Both the position numbers and the translations under genes were made by a program. From contig JAAZYR010000003.1 in assembly GCA_014239555.1 (NCBI GenBank), positions 1-64,000 of the forward strand: 64,000 nucleotides of DNA. Reading direction: 5' to 3'. Shown piece by piece: positions 7,669 through 18,439 of this stretch. Numbering within the stretch: position 1 is the stretch's first letter; each line of letters starts with the position of its first letter. Origin of the DNA: Acidimicrobiales bacterium (GTDB lineage: Bacteria > Actinomycetota > Acidimicrobiia > Acidimicrobiales > Poriferisodalaceae). Below the pieces are notes generated by a model, which saw only the letters and a list, made by a program, of their open reading frames with translations, was not told where the DNA came from and did no database searches.

Positions 7669-9660
7669 TCAGTCCTCCTGCGGTGCCTCTGCTGCGCGAA
7701 GCCGGATCTCGTCAACGACGGTGGCGTCGGCAAGGGTGGTTGTGTCCCCAAGCGTTCGCCCTTCGGCAACATCTCGAAGAAGTCGTCGCATAATTTTACC
7801 TGAGCGTGTTTTGGGCAAGTCGGGGACTAAAACTACGACTTTGGGTCGAGCAATCGCTCCGAGTTTTGTAGCGACGTGTTGTCTGATTTCCTCCCGTAAT
7901 TCATCACTCGGCTCGTTTCCTCCCCGCAAGATGCAATAGCCCACGATCGCCTGACCGGTGGTGTCGTCGGTGGCGCCAACTACTGCTGCTTCTGCTACTG
8001 ACGAGTGATCAACGAGCGCTGACTCAACCTCGGTCGTGGAAATTCGATGGCCAGAGACATTCATGACATCGTCGACTCGACCGAGAAGCCACAAATAGCC
8101 GTCGTCATCAATTTTTGCGCCATCGCCAGCGAAATAACGTCCAGGGTATTCGGACCAATAAGTTTCTTTATAACGATCCGGATCGCCCCAGATTCCGCGA
8201 AGCATGGCGGGCCAAGGTTCGGTAATAGTCAAATAGCCTCCACCCTTTTCGACCTTATTACCTTTGTCGTCGACAACTTCTACAACGACGCCAGGAATTG
8301 CATGGGTAGCAGATCCTGGTTTGGTGGTGGTGACGCCTGGCATCGGGGTGATCATGTGGCCACCAGTTTCGGTCTGCCACCATGTGTCAACAATGGGGCA
8401 TTGTTCACTACCAATGTGCTTGTGGTACCACATCCAAGCTTCTGGGTTGATGGGTTCCCCAACTGTGCCCAGAACTCTAAGACTTGATAAGTCGTGGCCC
8501 TCCAGCTCCTCAGCACCCCATTTCATGAACGTCCGAATAGCGGTAGGGGCCGTGTAGAGCTGTGTCACGCCGTAACGCTGGACTATGTCCCACAGACGGT
8601 CTTTGGGCCATTCTGCTCGATCGCCTTTGCGGAATTCTGGGCGGGGTGTATCCGGCGTTCCTTCGTACATAACGGAGGTGGCACCATTAGCGAGAGGGCC
8701 GTAGACGATGTAGCTATGTCCTGTCACCCACCCAATATCGGCGGCGCACCAATAAATGTCTGATTCTGGTTGCAGGTCAAAGATGTATTTGTGGGTGAAG
8801 GCCACTTGGGTGAGATAGCCACCCGTCGTGTGCATTATTCCCTTTGGCTTTGCAGTTGTACCTGAGGTGTACAAAAGGTAAAGCAGATCTTCACTTTCAA
8901 GTTGTTCTGGCGGACAGTCTGGCGACGCCGTTTCCATCAGGTCGTGGTACCAGTGATCAACTGTTTCGTTCCATTCGACGTCTTGGCCGGTGCGGCGAAC
9001 CACGACGACGTTCTCAATAGTTGATGTGGCAGAAACCGACGCGTCTGCTGTGTCTTTAAGGGGAAAGTGATCGCCTCGCCGATAGCCGCCATCCGCGGTG
9101 ATCAAGACTTTTGCGCTTGCATCGTCAATTCGGTCTGAAAGGGAGTCAGCGGAGAAGCCGCCGAAGACGATGGAGTGGGGGGCACCTATTCTCGAGCAGG
9201 CAAGCATCGCCACAGGAAGCTCAAGGATCATCGGCATGTAAATGCAAACGCGATCACCTTTTTCGACCCCTAGGTCTTTGAGAACATTTGAGAATTTTGA
9301 TACTTCTTCGAGAAGTTCGCTATAGGTAATAGTTCTTGTATCTCCAGGCTCGCCTTCCCAATGGAATGCGACCTTGTCTCCTCGGCCTGCTTCGACATGT
9401 CGATCAAGACAGTTGTACGAGACGTTTAGTTTTCCTTCTACGAACCACTTTGCAAAAGGCAGATCCCATTCAAGGACCGTTTCGAAGTCGTCGAACCAGG
9501 TGACTAGTTCTCGTGCTTGACGAGCCCAAAAACCCAGCCGATCAGCTTCGGCTTCTTCGTACAAACTTCGATCGGCGATGATGGCATTCGCTTGAAAGTG
9601 ATCCGAAGGCGGGAACGTACGTTCCTCAACGTAGTAGTCCTCAATCGTTGGTTCGGACAT
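7669..9660 (-). CDS. acs: Acetyl-CoA synthetase (AMP-forming)
   Basis: 663 residues, typical for Acs. It activates acetate with ATP and CoA. The P-loop-like [18 protein letters not shown], the core TWWQTETGG, the hinge region [17 protein letters not shown] and the carboxy-terminal [11 protein letters not shown] with the acetylation-sensitive lysine are all present. A GAGGGGG Shine-Dalgarno sequence precedes the ATG. It may share transcripts with the phosphatase gene downstream. It gives acetate entry into central metabolism. Confidence 0.96.
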   Translation of the reverse strand: MSEPTIEDYYVEERTFPPSDHFQANAIIADRSLYEEAEADRLGFWARQARELVTWFDDFETVLEWDLPFAKWFVEGKLNVSYNCLDRHVEAGRGDKVAFHWEGEPGDTRTITYSELLEEVSKFSNVLKDLGVEKGDRVCIYMPMILELPVAMLACSRIGAPHSIVFGGFSADSLSDRIDDASAKVLITADGGYRRGDHFPLKDTADASVSATSTIENVVVVRRTGQDVEWNETVDHWYHDLMETASPDCPPEQLESEDLLYLLYTSGTTAKPKGIMHTTGGYLTQVAFTHKYIFDLQPESDIYWCAADIGWVTGHSYIVYGPLANGATSVMYEGTPDTPRPEFRKGDRAEWPKDRLWDIVQRYGVTQLYTAPTAIRTFMKWGAEELEGHDLSSLRVLGTVGEPINPEAWMWYHKHIGSEQCPIVDTWWQTETGGHMITPMPGVTTTKPGSATHAIPGVVVEVVDDKGNKVEKGGGYLTITEPWPAMLRGIWGDPDRYKETYWSEYPGRYFAGDGAKIDDDGYLWLLGRVDDVMNVSGHRISTTEVESALVDHSSVAEAAVVGATDDTTGQAIVGYCILRGGNEPSDELREEIRQHVATKLGAIARPKVVVLVPDLPKTRSGKIMRRLLRDVAEGRTLGDTTTLADATVVDEIRLRAAEAPQED

Positions 9661-9750
9661 CTGAATCCCCCTCTGTGGAAGGCACCCCGGCTTGGGTTCG
9701 ACAGGGTGCGAGCCTAGCTCCTGACCGGCTTTAGTTCGGAAGTGGAGGGT

Positions 9751-10782
9751 TCACTCCCCCACCTGCCATTCGGCGACAAGAAATGCTCCGAGTCCTTCAC
9801 GGTCAGTCAGCGCAGCTGCTTCTTCAAGCACAGCTCTAGCTCCTAACGCCTCTGAATCCGGGGCCGCTGCCGCGTCGTACCATTTTTCACGCGCCCATTC
9901 GGTCATGGCGTGAAGACCTTGTGAGAGAAGCCAATCGCGCTGAGCGACAATTTTGGGAGAACCTGGCAGTTGATCGAACGCAACATCACATGTGATGTCG
10001 CGACTACCGGCTTCTGTATAGGGATTGCCGGCTCGGTGATGTTCGCTGTACGTGCGTATCCATTCGCCAGATGGTCGTTCTACGAAATCTTTTGTTTGTT
10101 GCAGGCCGTAGTCAAAGAGAAGCACTCTGCCGCGATCGAGGAGATTCAACGCTCGGTTTACCCAGACCGCAGCTTTTAGGTGCAGCGGTAGACAGGTTCC
10201 CAACGGGGCATTTGGAACGAGAAGCGATGCCATGTTCTGTGCGTTTTGGGGAGCGTGCTGCCATTCTTCGCGGCCATTGTTTACGTACAGCTCTGACCAA
10301 CCGGTTCGGGTTTTTTGAACGACGCGCGGTGGAAGGTTGTCGAGAAGTTCATTAGCTAGAACTACTCCAGTGAAGGGTCCTACGGGCAAATCTTTCACGG
10401 TGGTTAGTGGGGCCTCTTCTGCTTCTAAAAAACATGTGGCAGCAACGATGTCAAAGGCGTGGGAGCGTTGAACTTCGGATCGTTCCACCATGACGTAACG
10501 AAGAGCGCTGCTGCATTCTTGAACCGAAAGAAAAATATCTCTGCATAATGTTCCGCGACCCGATCCTGCTTCGATCACTATGAACGGGTCGGGGCGATCA
10601 AGCTCCTGCCACACTTGGTCTAGGTACGCTGCGACGCACCCGCCGAAGAGGGTGCTGGTCTCGGGTGAAGTAATAAAATCGCCTGCAGTTTCGCCGGCTT
10701 GTCCCCCTTGTGTGTAGAAGCCCTGTGGTCCGTACAGGGCTTCCTCGACGAATCGATCGAATCGCATCATTGGCCGGTTCAT
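9751..10782 (-). CDS. SAM-dependent methyltransferase of the MidA / NDUFAF7 family
   Basis: 343 residues. The amino terminus RPMMRFDRFVEEALYGPQGFYT and GDFITSPETSTLFGGCVA, followed by the SAM loop VIEAGSGRGTL, mark the MidA/NDUFAF7 family. In mitochondria NDUFAF7 methylates an arginine of the NuoD homologue (NDUFS2) during complex I assembly. Here the gene lies directly after the EFG-less nuo operon, with its start 25 nt past the nuoN stop. The frame is open 21 codons upstream into nuoN; I prefer the ATG at 10782 because it fits the family start. A role on NuoD is inferred from family and position. Confidence 0.85.
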   Translation of the reverse strand: MNRPMMRFDRFVEEALYGPQGFYTQGGQAGETAGDFITSPETSTLFGGCVAAYLDQVWQELDRPDPFIVIEAGSGRGTLCRDIFLSVQECSSALRYVMVERSEVQRSHAFDIVAATCFLEAEEAPLTTVKDLPVGPFTGVVLANELLDNLPPRVVQKTRTGWSELYVNNGREEWQHAPQNAQNMASLLVPNAPLGTCLPLHLKAAVWVNRALNLLDRGRVLLFDYGLQQTKDFVERPSGEWIRTYSEHHRAGNPYTEAGSRDITCDVAFDQLPGSPKIVAQRDWLLSQGLHAMTEWAREKWYDAAAAPDSEALGARAVLEEAAALTDREGLGAFLVAEWQVGE

Positions 10783-10807
10783 TTTTCCGGCTTTGGTCCC
10801 TAGTGCC

Positions 10808-12298
10808 TTATCCGCCCAAGGCGGACAACACGGAAACCTCGCCAAAGTGACCTACCAGGCCAGGTAATACCCCAAAAGCCATAGTGGCAAGGAGTGTGAC
10901 CGTTAGTGCGGCGCCTATGGCCCCAGTCACCACGATTGGTTGTTCGTCACCCTCGGCTGCTGGTTGGAACCACATTTGCATCAGTACTCGCGCGTAATAC
11001 GCAAACGCGATCACGGTATTAACTGCCACGATGACCCCGAGGGCTGCTGCCCATCCTCCGCCCGCATCTAGCAGCGCTCGAAACAGGCCGAATTTGGCGA
11101 ACCAACCGCCTGCTGGCGGGATGCCTGCTAATGCTGCGAGGAAGATAGTCATTGCCACTGCGAGACCAGGCGCATACTGGAACAATCCCGCGTAGCTGTC
11201 GATTTCGCCGGACCGGGTTTTGCGGGCTACGGCCAACACGACGGTGAAGGCTCCTAGATTCATGAACGCATAGATGGCAAGGTAAATGACAACTGCTTCA
11301 ATTGCGCGTGCTGGAGCATCAGCAGCAACGGCGAACGGAACCAACATAAATCCGCCCTGGGCGATACCTGAGTATGCGAGGAGTCGAACGATGTTGGTTT
11401 GGCGGAGCGCGATTAGGTTGCCGACAGTCATTGTCAGCGCCGAAATCAACCAGAAGAACGGCTGAACTACGTCATCTCGACCAAGAAAGGCAACAAACAC
11501 GAGTTGGATTAGCGCAACCATCCCGGCTGCCTTCGACGCGACGGCTAGGAACGCGGTAACTGGTGTTGGAGCTCCCTCATATGTGTCGGGGGCCCATGTG
11601 TGGAAGGGAACTGCCGAAACCTTGAAGGCAAATCCGATCAACACAAAGAGAATGCCCAAAATGGCAATGGAGTTGGAAGGCCCTGATCCCAATTCTTGGG
11701 CGATGGTGTCGAAGTTGGTGGAGCCTGTTAAGCCGTAAACGAGAGACATCCCGTAGAGCATCACGGCTGACGCAAAAACCCCCATCAGGTAGTACTTGAG
11801 GCCCGCTTCGTTGGAACGCGAACCTCCCTTACGCCAAGCGGCCAGCATGTACGCGGGGATCGAAAGGAGTTCGAGGGCGACGAACACGCTGATTAAGTCC
11901 CGTGAACTACTCATCATCACCATGCCAAGCAGTGATGTGAGCATCAAGGTGTAGTACTCATTTTCGTAATAATCGCCGTCGCGGATGTAATCGACTGACA
12001 TCAACACGACGACGTACCCCGATATGAGGAATAGAGCCTTGAGTACGAGTGAGAAATCGTCGACGACGTAGGCGCCGCCGAACATCGAGCGTTCCGTGCC
12101 ATCAACCGCCAGGGTCAAAATGGGAATGAGGGTGGCCAACAAACCCATTCCAGCCAACGTCGGCATTGCTCGTTTGGACCGGTCGTCCCAGATGATGTCA
12201 ACGAGGGTGATAAGTGTCCCGACCGCAAGCAGGGTTAACTCGGGTGCCAGGGCATGCCAGTCAAGCGACGGCCGAGTGAAGGCGAGCAGGACATCCAT
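10808..12298 (-). CDS. nuoN: NADH-quinone oxidoreductase subunit N, cluster 1
   Basis: 496 residues, antiporter-like proton-pumping subunit with about 14 membrane segments. The key glutamate is in FVALELLSIPAYML and the lysine-bearing AGLKYYLMG follows. FHTWAPDTYEGAPTPVTAFL and the later KAAG segment are typical of NuoN. It is the last subunit gene of the 11-gene cluster. A second, divergent nuoN lies in cluster 2. Confidence 0.94.
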   Translation of the reverse strand: MDVLLAFTRPSLDWHALAPELTLLAVGTLITLVDIIWDDRSKRAMPTLAGMGLLATLIPILTLAVDGTERSMFGGAYVVDDFSLVLKALFLISGYVVVLMSVDYIRDGDYYENEYYTLMLTSLLGMVMMSSSRDLISVFVALELLSIPAYMLAAWRKGGSRSNEAGLKYYLMGVFASAVMLYGMSLVYGLTGSTNFDTIAQELGSGPSNSIAILGILFVLIGFAFKVSAVPFHTWAPDTYEGAPTPVTAFLAVASKAAGMVALIQLVFVAFLGRDDVVQPFFWLISALTMTVGNLIALRQTNIVRLLAYSGIAQGGFMLVPFAVAADAPARAIEAVVIYLAIYAFMNLGAFTVVLAVARKTRSGEIDSYAGLFQYAPGLAVAMTIFLAALAGIPPAGGWFAKFGLFRALLDAGGGWAAALGVIVAVNTVIAFAYYARVLMQMWFQPAAEGDEQPIVVTGAIGAALTVTLLATMAFGVLPGLVGHFGEVSVLSALGG

Positions 12299-12300
12299 GA

Positions 12301-13863
12301 TCAGCGGCCGGTCGCAATCGCTTCAACGCTGGCGGTGATCCCGGTGACGACGTCGTCAGTCACATTGAATATCAGGTTGGGCCAAATACCAAACAGGAGG
12401 ATGCCTACCAGGAATGGTGTCCAAGCGATCCATTCAAATCGGTTGACATCATCTATTTCATAGTCAGCGAATTCTTCTGGTGGCTCACCGAAGGCGGTGC
12501 GTTGATATAGCCACAGTAGGTATCCCGCTGCGAGCACGGTACCCAACGCGGCAATGACCATATATGTCCGGAACGTTTCTTCTGGCAGACCAGCCCCAGG
12601 GTTATATGCGGAAAGAATCGCTGGGAACTCACCCCAAAAACCAGCGAGTCCAGGTAGGCCCAGGGACGCCATAGAGGCGAACCCAAGGATCCAACCCATC
12701 CGTGGTACCGATTTGAGGAGACCTCCGAGGCGAGAAATCTCCAAAGTATGGAATCGTTCTTTCACTGAACCAGCGACGAAAAAGAGCATCCCTGTGATTA
12801 GCCCATGCGCAATCATGCCGAAGACTGCTGCGTTGATTCCGAAGTCAGTCAATGTTGATATACCAAGCATCACGAAACCCATGTGCGCGACGGAAGAGAA
12901 CGCTATGAGACGTTTCATGTCTGTTTGAGCGAGGCACGCTAGTGCGCCATAGATGATGCCGATCACTGCGAGGAGCCCTATCCAGGGAGCCCAGGCAATA
13001 GCACCTTCAGGCAGGAACGGTATAGCTATGCGAACGAAGCCGTAGGTGCCCAACTTGAGGAGCACTGCAGCAAGGATGACAGATCCAACCGTGGGGGCTT
13101 GAGTATGCGCATCCGGTAGCCATGTATGGAACGGGAACATTGGCACTTTGATACCGAAACCCATGAAGAGGCCGGCGAATATCCATACCTGAGTGCTCTT
13201 TACGATTCCTACACCTGCAACGTCACTGAGAACTCTCATATCGAAGGTGTGGAGCAACTCACCTGACGAGTCTTTCGAAAGGAAGAAAAGAGCCAGGAAA
13301 CTGATGATCATCAGAGCTGAACCAAACAACGTGTATAAGAAGAATTTCAACGATGCGTAGCGACGCTCTTCTCCGCCCCAGACACCAATGAGGAAGTACA
13401 TGGGGAGTAGAACGACTTCAAAGAACACGAAGAAAAGAATCATGTCTTGGGAGACGAAGGTGCCATTCATACCGGTCGACAGGATCAGCAAGAGGATGAA
13501 AAATGCTTTGGTGTTTCCCGGTTCGGGGACGTGGTTCCAGCTATAGATGAGACACAGTGGCACTACTACCAGTGACAGGAGCAGCAAAGGCAACGAAAGC
13601 CCGTCAAGGCCAACGATATATCGACTGTTGATTACATCAATCCAGCCTTTGTCGACAACGAATTGAAGATTGCCGGCGGCGCCGTAATCAAATTGGAACG
13701 CTAAGTAGACCCCCACCGCAAGCGCTGCAAGCGATGAGCCAAGAGCGACCAGCTTCATCTCTGCTTCGTAGGCTTTGGGTATCACCATCATGACCAGTGC
13801 GCCTACCAAGGGCAGGAACACGGCCAGGCTCAAGACCCAAGTATCAAATCCTGTGGCTTCCAC
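12301..13863 (-). CDS. nuoM: NADH-quinone oxidoreductase subunit M, cluster 1
   Basis: 520 residues, proton-pumping membrane subunit. The conserved glutamate is in FFVFFEVVLLPMYFLIGVWG, with SLKFFLYTLFGS after it and FPFHTWLPDAHTQAPT in the middle. It stands 2 nt before nuoN and 10 nt after nuoL, so the three are one message. Confidence 0.95.
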   Translation of the reverse strand: MEATGFDTWVLSLAVFLPLVGALVMMVIPKAYEAEMKLVALGSSLAALAVGVYLAFQFDYGAAGNLQFVVDKGWIDVINSRYIVGLDGLSLPLLLLSLVVVPLCLIYSWNHVPEPGNTKAFFILLLILSTGMNGTFVSQDMILFFVFFEVVLLPMYFLIGVWGGEERRYASLKFFLYTLFGSALMIISFLALFFLSKDSSGELLHTFDMRVLSDVAGVGIVKSTQVWIFAGLFMGFGIKVPMFPFHTWLPDAHTQAPTVGSVILAAVLLKLGTYGFVRIAIPFLPEGAIAWAPWIGLLAVIGIIYGALACLAQTDMKRLIAFSSVAHMGFVMLGISTLTDFGINAAVFGMIAHGLITGMLFFVAGSVKERFHTLEISRLGGLLKSVPRMGWILGFASMASLGLPGLAGFWGEFPAILSAYNPGAGLPEETFRTYMVIAALGTVLAAGYLLWLYQRTAFGEPPEEFADYEIDDVNRFEWIAWTPFLVGILLFGIWPNLIFNVTDDVVTGITASVEAIATGR

Positions 13864-13873
13864 TGTGCTGCTC

Positions 13874-16063
13874 CTATACGACGATCACGAAGACTATGGC
13901 TAGTACTGCTGCTGATCCGAACAGCAGCTGGCCGTAGTTCTGGACTTTTCCGGACTGGATAACGCGCAGACCCTCTCCAGAGGAATCAGCGCCACGCGCG
14001 GCAGCATTGACAGACCCGTCAATGACGCCTTGGTCAACCCACTTGTAGATCCACCGTCCGGTATCTCGAGCAGTCTCGCCTGCTTTATCAACTGCTCGGT
14101 CTAGGACATTTTGGTTGACACGGTTCGCCCAGTTAGCGATGGGGCGTTTAACTGTTTTGACGATCACATCGTTGTAGAGATGGTCGAGGTAATACTTGTT
14201 TTCTAGGAAGGTGTAACCGTTTTTGGCGTAACTGTTGCGTTCGGTCAGACCATGAAGGCCGATACGACGCCAGTAATAGAGGTACGTAACAAGAATGCCC
14301 GACACAGCCAACGCTAAACCGACCAGAGCCATGTTGAGCGACGGATCTGGATGCGAGATCCCTAATCCACTTAAGTACACAGAGGGTTCGGCGTAAGTTT
14401 GGATTCGATGAGCGAGCCCTTCTAATCCGAAGGGTTCAAGTACTGGGCCTGGCAAGTTAAATACGCCGCCAAGAACTGCCATGCCTGCAAGTATCCACAG
14501 CGGTACGGTCATCATTTTCGGTGATTCGTGAGGTTGCCCATGACCTCTGAATTCACCGTGGAATGTGTACCAAATGACGCGGGTCATGTACGCCGCGGTC
14601 ATGAAAGCAACTGCGCATCCAAATATAAGCATTAAGGGGTAACTATTTTTTTGGCCTACGAGCGACCCGAGCAGGATTTCGTCTTTCGACCAGAATCCTG
14701 CAAAGGGGAAGATCCCTGCTAACGCCAGCGAAGCGATAACAAAGGTTCGATAGGTGTGGGGCATAGCTTTCTTAAGCCCACCCATCTTTCGCATATCAAA
14801 CGTGTGATGGGCGGCGTGGCTGACTGATCCCGCCCCTAAGAACAAACAAGCTTTAAAGAAAGCGTGGGTGAATAAGTGGAATATTGCCGCGGTCCATGCG
14901 CCTACGCCGAGGGCCATCACCATGTAGCCAAGTTGAGAAACTGTCGAGTAGGCCAACACTTTTTTGATATCCCATTGGGCGAACGCAAGTCCGGCACCAA
15001 TGAGGGCGGTGAACCCTCCGATAAAGGCCATGAGGTTGATTGAGCTAGTGCCGATCGACAAGCCTTCGTAAAACACGGGGTAGAGGCGGGCGATCATATA
15101 GACACCCGCTACAACCATCGTGGCGGCGTGGATAAGAGCGGACACTGGGGTGGGACCGGCCATCGCGTCAGGTAGCCACGTGTGGAGCGGAAACTGACCC
15201 GACTTCGATGCAACCGCCGCCATTAAACAACAGGCAGCGACAAGAAGCGCGAGGTGATGGGCTCCGGGATCCGCCGATATGAGGGTATTAATGGCATCGA
15301 TATCGAAGGTTTGGAAAGTGCCCCAAAGAACAATCATCCCGACGAGAAGTCCTATATCTCCGACGCGATTAGTTAGGAATGCTTTTAGAGCTGCGTCCGT
15401 GTTTGGCTTCTCCTCCCACCAATGTCCAATGAGGACAAACGAACACACGCCGACGAGTTCCCATCCAACGATTAGTTGAACAATGTTCTGCGCCATTACA
15501 AAGAACAACATGGCTGCGGTGAAGAGGCTCAAGAAGGCGTAGTAATGGACGTATCGGCGGTCGTCCTTTACATATTCAGTTGAGTAGATGTGGACGAGGA
15601 GGGAGATAGAGGCCACGACTATTAACAGCAAAACTGTTAGGCCGTCGACAAGGGTGCCAACCGCAAATTCGATTCCCCCGTTGGACCACCATTGAGAAAA
15701 GGTTGAAATCACTGGGCCTATCAGAGGACTGGAATGACCTCCCCCATGCTCACCGCCCGAATGGTCTGTGGACACCACCGCCAGATCAGCGTCATGGTCG
15801 TCCCCATGATCAGCGTCATGGTCGTCCCCATGATCACCGCCATGGGTCGCCATCTCAACGATTGCGTCAGGTGATGGATTCTCTACCCGCTGTGTCCATT
15901 GAAAAGCTGCTACTGCTGATAGGACCCATACGAGGCCGAGGGCCGTGATTCCGACGATGTGAACGCGGTTGGCTCCGATGAACCGTTTGCCGAAAAAAAG
16001 AATTACGACAAAAGAAATAGCCGGTACAAGAGGAATTAGGAAGGCATTTTCTAACATCCACAT
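13874..16063 (-). CDS. nuoL: NADH-quinone oxidoreductase subunit L, cluster 1, with His/Asp-rich insert
   Basis: 729 residues, clearly longer than the usual 610-650. Core features are present: VGWELVGVCSFVLIGHWW, FLTNRVGDIGLL, LHTWLPDAMAGPTPVSALIH, and the long carboxy-terminal arm. The extra length comes from a His/Asp-rich loop near residues 73-112 (HGDDHDAD twice, then SGGEHGGGH) and a longer tail with amphipathic helices. The loop sits between membrane segments and could bind metal. The paralogue in cluster 2 has no such loop. Confidence 0.94.
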   Translation of the reverse strand: MWMLENAFLIPLVPAISFVVILFFGKRFIGANRVHIVGITALGLVWVLSAVAAFQWTQRVENPSPDAIVEMATHGGDHGDDHDADHGDDHDADLAVVSTDHSGGEHGGGHSSPLIGPVISTFSQWWSNGGIEFAVGTLVDGLTVLLLIVVASISLLVHIYSTEYVKDDRRYVHYYAFLSLFTAAMLFFVMAQNIVQLIVGWELVGVCSFVLIGHWWEEKPNTDAALKAFLTNRVGDIGLLVGMIVLWGTFQTFDIDAINTLISADPGAHHLALLVAACCLMAAVASKSGQFPLHTWLPDAMAGPTPVSALIHAATMVVAGVYMIARLYPVFYEGLSIGTSSINLMAFIGGFTALIGAGLAFAQWDIKKVLAYSTVSQLGYMVMALGVGAWTAAIFHLFTHAFFKACLFLGAGSVSHAAHHTFDMRKMGGLKKAMPHTYRTFVIASLALAGIFPFAGFWSKDEILLGSLVGQKNSYPLMLIFGCAVAFMTAAYMTRVIWYTFHGEFRGHGQPHESPKMMTVPLWILAGMAVLGGVFNLPGPVLEPFGLEGLAHRIQTYAEPSVYLSGLGISHPDPSLNMALVGLALAVSGILVTYLYYWRRIGLHGLTERNSYAKNGYTFLENKYYLDHLYNDVIVKTVKRPIANWANRVNQNVLDRAVDKAGETARDTGRWIYKWVDQGVIDGSVNAAARGADSSGEGLRVIQSGKVQNYGQLLFGSAAVLAIVFVIVV
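15784..15831. repeat. Two tandem 24-bp units inside nuoL
   Basis: The unit at 15784-15807 is repeated exactly at 15808-15831 and partly again after that. In the nuoL frame each unit encodes HGDDHDAD. Exact duplication suggests recent slippage, so copy number may vary between strains. Confidence 0.9.
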
Positions 16064-16072
16064 AGTGCTGCC

Positions 16073-16372
16073 CTATCCCCGCATCAAATCGAAGTCTTCG
16101 ACATCGATACTCGTTCGGTTGCGATAAAGAAGTAGGACGATGGCAAGACCCACGCCAACTTCCGCAGCCGCGACTGCAATGACGAAGAGCGCGAAAACTT
16201 GTCCCGATACGACACCGTGTTGAACGCCGAAGACCACCAGATTGATATTGACAGCATTGAGCATCAGCTCAATAGACATCAGCACCATCACGCCATTTCG
16301 TCGCGCAAGTACTCCGTAAACGCCGACAGAAAACAACAAAGCGCCGAGTATCAAGAACTGGTTGAGCAGCAC
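16073..16372 (-). CDS. nuoK: NADH-quinone oxidoreductase subunit K, cluster 1
   Basis: 99 residues with three membrane helices. [21 protein letters not shown] holds one conserved membrane glutamate and [19 protein letters not shown] the second. Normal length. Between nuoJ and nuoL, 1 and 9 nt apart. Confidence 0.95.
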   Translation of the reverse strand: MLLNQFLILGALLFSVGVYGVLARRNGVMVLMSIELMLNAVNINLVVFGVQHGVVSGQVFALFVIAVAAAEVGVGLAIVLLLYRNRTSIDVEDFDLMRG

Positions 16373-16373
16373 G

Positions 16374-16868
16374 TCAGTCCTTCCTCGCTAGGACGATCGC
16401 CCCGATAAGAGCAGCTAATAAGAGCACCGATATCGCCTCGAAGGGGATGATATAAGTGGAAAACACTTCATCGGAGACATCCGCCGTGCGAAAAATTGGC
16501 CCGTCAGTTACGAGACGATCCGACCCGAAATGATCCATCAGCGAACAGATGGTTACGCCTCCGAGAAGAACAGACACCACCGCCGCTATGGGCCATTGAG
16601 CTCCAGTCATTTCCATGACGTTGCCTAAGGGCGCCTTAGTAAGCATGATGCCGAACAAGAAGAGGACCATCACCGCCCCGATGTAAACCAGGACTTGGGT
16701 GGTGGCCACAAACTCGGCGGTGAGAAGAATATAGAGGGCCCCAAGTCCGCCAAGAACTGCGACCAGGTACAGGGCTGCGTGAACAATGTTGCGCGTAGTA
16801 ACCATCCGCAACGCGGAAACAATAACTATTGCCGCGATGATCCCAAAGAAAATGTTCTGCGCAACCAT
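16374..16868 (-). CDS. nuoJ: NADH-quinone oxidoreductase subunit J, cluster 1
   Basis: 164 residues with five predicted membrane helices. [24 protein letters not shown] and [19 protein letters not shown] are the standard NuoJ segments. Operon position between nuoI and nuoK confirms it. Confidence 0.94.
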   Translation of the reverse strand: MVAQNIFFGIIAAIVIVSALRMVTTRNIVHAALYLVAVLGGLGALYILLTAEFVATTQVLVYIGAVMVLFLFGIMLTKAPLGNVMEMTGAQWPIAAVVSVLLGGVTICSLMDHFGSDRLVTDGPIFRTADVSDEVFSTYIIPFEAISVLLLAALIGAIVLARKD

Positions 16869-16874
16869 GCAGCC

Positions 16875-17414
16875 TTACCTTGGAACCTTTCTGACTTTTT
16901 GTTCTGAACCTGTTTCGTATTCAAGGAAGTCAGGGACAGTGTCCATCCATTCGCCTAAGCGGTCTTTGTCGTGGAGCAAGTCGGCAATCCGAGGTTCGCT
17001 GTATTCGTACTCGGGTGTCCAGAACAGGGCATCGAAAGGACAGACGTCCACGCATATCCCGCAATACATGCAAAGGGCGTAATCGATGTCGAACCGGTCA
17101 ACCATATTGACCGTTCGCGCTTTGCCTCCAGCGCGTCGCGGTGGCGCTTTGACTTTGTGACCTTCGATGTAAATGCACCAATCCGGGCAGGATCGCGAAC
17201 AAAGCATGCACGCCGTGCAATTTTCCTCGTGAAGCGCGATTACTCCACGAGCGCGATCGGGAGGCGCTTCTTTTTCGTGTGGGTATTGGACGGTAACGGC
17301 GCCTTTCTGAGGGGCCGGTATTAATGTTTTCCATCCGCGCTTGGGGAAAAGGGTTCTCCCTGCAGTTCGGAGGGTCACACCTAAACCCTTGATGAGACCT
17401 GGAAGTTGCGGCAT
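16875..17414 (-). CDS. nuoI: NADH-quinone oxidoreductase subunit I, cluster 1
   Basis: 179 residues, carrying two [4Fe-4S] clusters that pass electrons towards NuoB. Motifs [12 protein letters not shown] and [12 protein letters not shown] are intact. With NuoE, F and G missing from this cluster, NuoI is the first recognisable electron carrier of the complex, so an external donor such as ferredoxin would have to dock here. The stop of nuoI and the neighbouring genes are tightly packed. Confidence 0.94.
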   Translation of the reverse strand: MPQLPGLIKGLGVTLRTAGRTLFPKRGWKTLIPAPQKGAVTVQYPHEKEAPPDRARGVIALHEENCTACMLCSRSCPDWCIYIEGHKVKAPPRRAGGKARTVNMVDRFDIDYALCMYCGICVDVCPFDALFWTPEYEYSEPRIADLLHDKDRLGEWMDTVPDFLEYETGSEQKVRKVPR

Positions 17415-18439
17415 TAGAAGACCACCTTAAATATTCCGGTGAGCACGATATTCGCGAGAGCCAGAGGAATTAATACTTTCCAGGCGAATTTTTGGAGTTG
17501 GTCCTCACGCAGCCTCGGGTAGGTGAAGCGAACCCAGAAAATGAAGAAAGCAATTAAGAGAATTTTGGCGAGCATTACACCAGGACCGAGAATGTTTAGC
17601 AGCTTGTCGTCTACGTCAAAGCCGGGAATCCACCATCCTCCCAAGAACATGACAGACGCAAGGGCCGAAAAGGCGAAAGCGGTTCCGAACTCCGCCATAA
17701 AGAACAACAAAAACCTGAACCCGGTGTATTCGATGTGGAACCCGCCCACAAGTTCCGTTTCAGCGACGGGCATGTCGAACGGAGTTTGAGTGAGTTCGGC
17801 CTGTGCCGCGATCATGAAAATGAGAAAAGCGAGAAATTGAGTAAGGATGAATGGGTTTCCGATTGCCCCAAATCCGAAAATTTCACCTGTGGCTTGTGCT
17901 TCAACAATCCCTTGCAGGTTCAGGGTTTCTGCCTGAACAACCACACCCATGACGGCCAGAATGAGCGGGAGTTCATACGCAATTAACTGTCCCGCAGCAC
18001 GCAACCCGCCTAGAAGGGCGTATTTGTTTGCCGATGCCCATCCAGCCATCAAAATGCCGAGTACTGACAGCGATGAAACTGCCATTGCATAGAAAACGCC
18101 TGTGTCGAGATTTTGCACAACGGCGTCGGGACCGACGGGAAGGACCACGTAGAGCAAGAACGTTGACGCCAGCACCACGATCGGAGCCATTCGAAAAACG
18201 CGTCGGTCCGCTTGAGCTGGGTGGATGTCTTCCTTTTGGAGAAATTTGATCGCCTCCGCTATCAGCTGAAGCGAGCCGTAGGGGCCTGTGTCATTAGGTC
18301 CAAGACGACTTTGCATGAAAGCCATCATCTTGAAAAGGAAGAGGTACACAAGAATTAGCGAAGTAGCCGGAATTACCGCTAAGGCTAAACCGAGTTTTAT
18401 GGCGGTTTCTTGCCAGTACGGGAGAGCGAGAAGCGACAT
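17414..18439 (-). CDS. nuoH: NADH-quinone oxidoreductase subunit H, cluster 1
   Basis: 341 residues, eight-helix subunit that forms the quinone chamber with NuoB and Nuo[37 protein letters not shown] and [18 protein letters not shown] are the family landmarks. The acidic loop reads VAETELV where cluster 2 has EAEQELV, so one acidic residue is missing. ATG at 18439 overlaps the nuoD stop as TGATG; a GTG one codon upstream is possible. Confidence 0.94.
   Translation of the reverse strand: MSLLALPYWQETAIKLGLALAVIPATSLILVYLFLFKMMAFMQSRLGPNDTGPYGSLQLIAEAIKFLQKEDIHPAQADRRVFRMAPIVVLASTFLLYVVLPVGPDAVVQNLDTGVFYAMAVSSLSVLGILMAGWASANKYALLGGLRAAGQLIAYELPLILAVMGVVVQAETLNLQGIVEAQATGEIFGFGAIGNPFILTQFLAFLIFMIAAQAELTQTPFDMPVAETELVGGFHIEYTGFRFLLFFMAEFGTAFAFSALASVMFLGGWWIPGFDVDDKLLNILGPGVMLAKILLIAFFIFWVRFTYPRLREDQLQKFAWKVLIPLALANIVLTGIFKVVF

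Noticed and set aside
15784-15831. CRISPR-like repeat
   Set aside because: The units are directly adjacent with no spacers and lie in frame inside nuoL.
15703-15948. Plus-strand frame over the NuoL repeat
   Set aside because: Its repeated product is only the antisense shadow of the His/Asp insert of nuoL.
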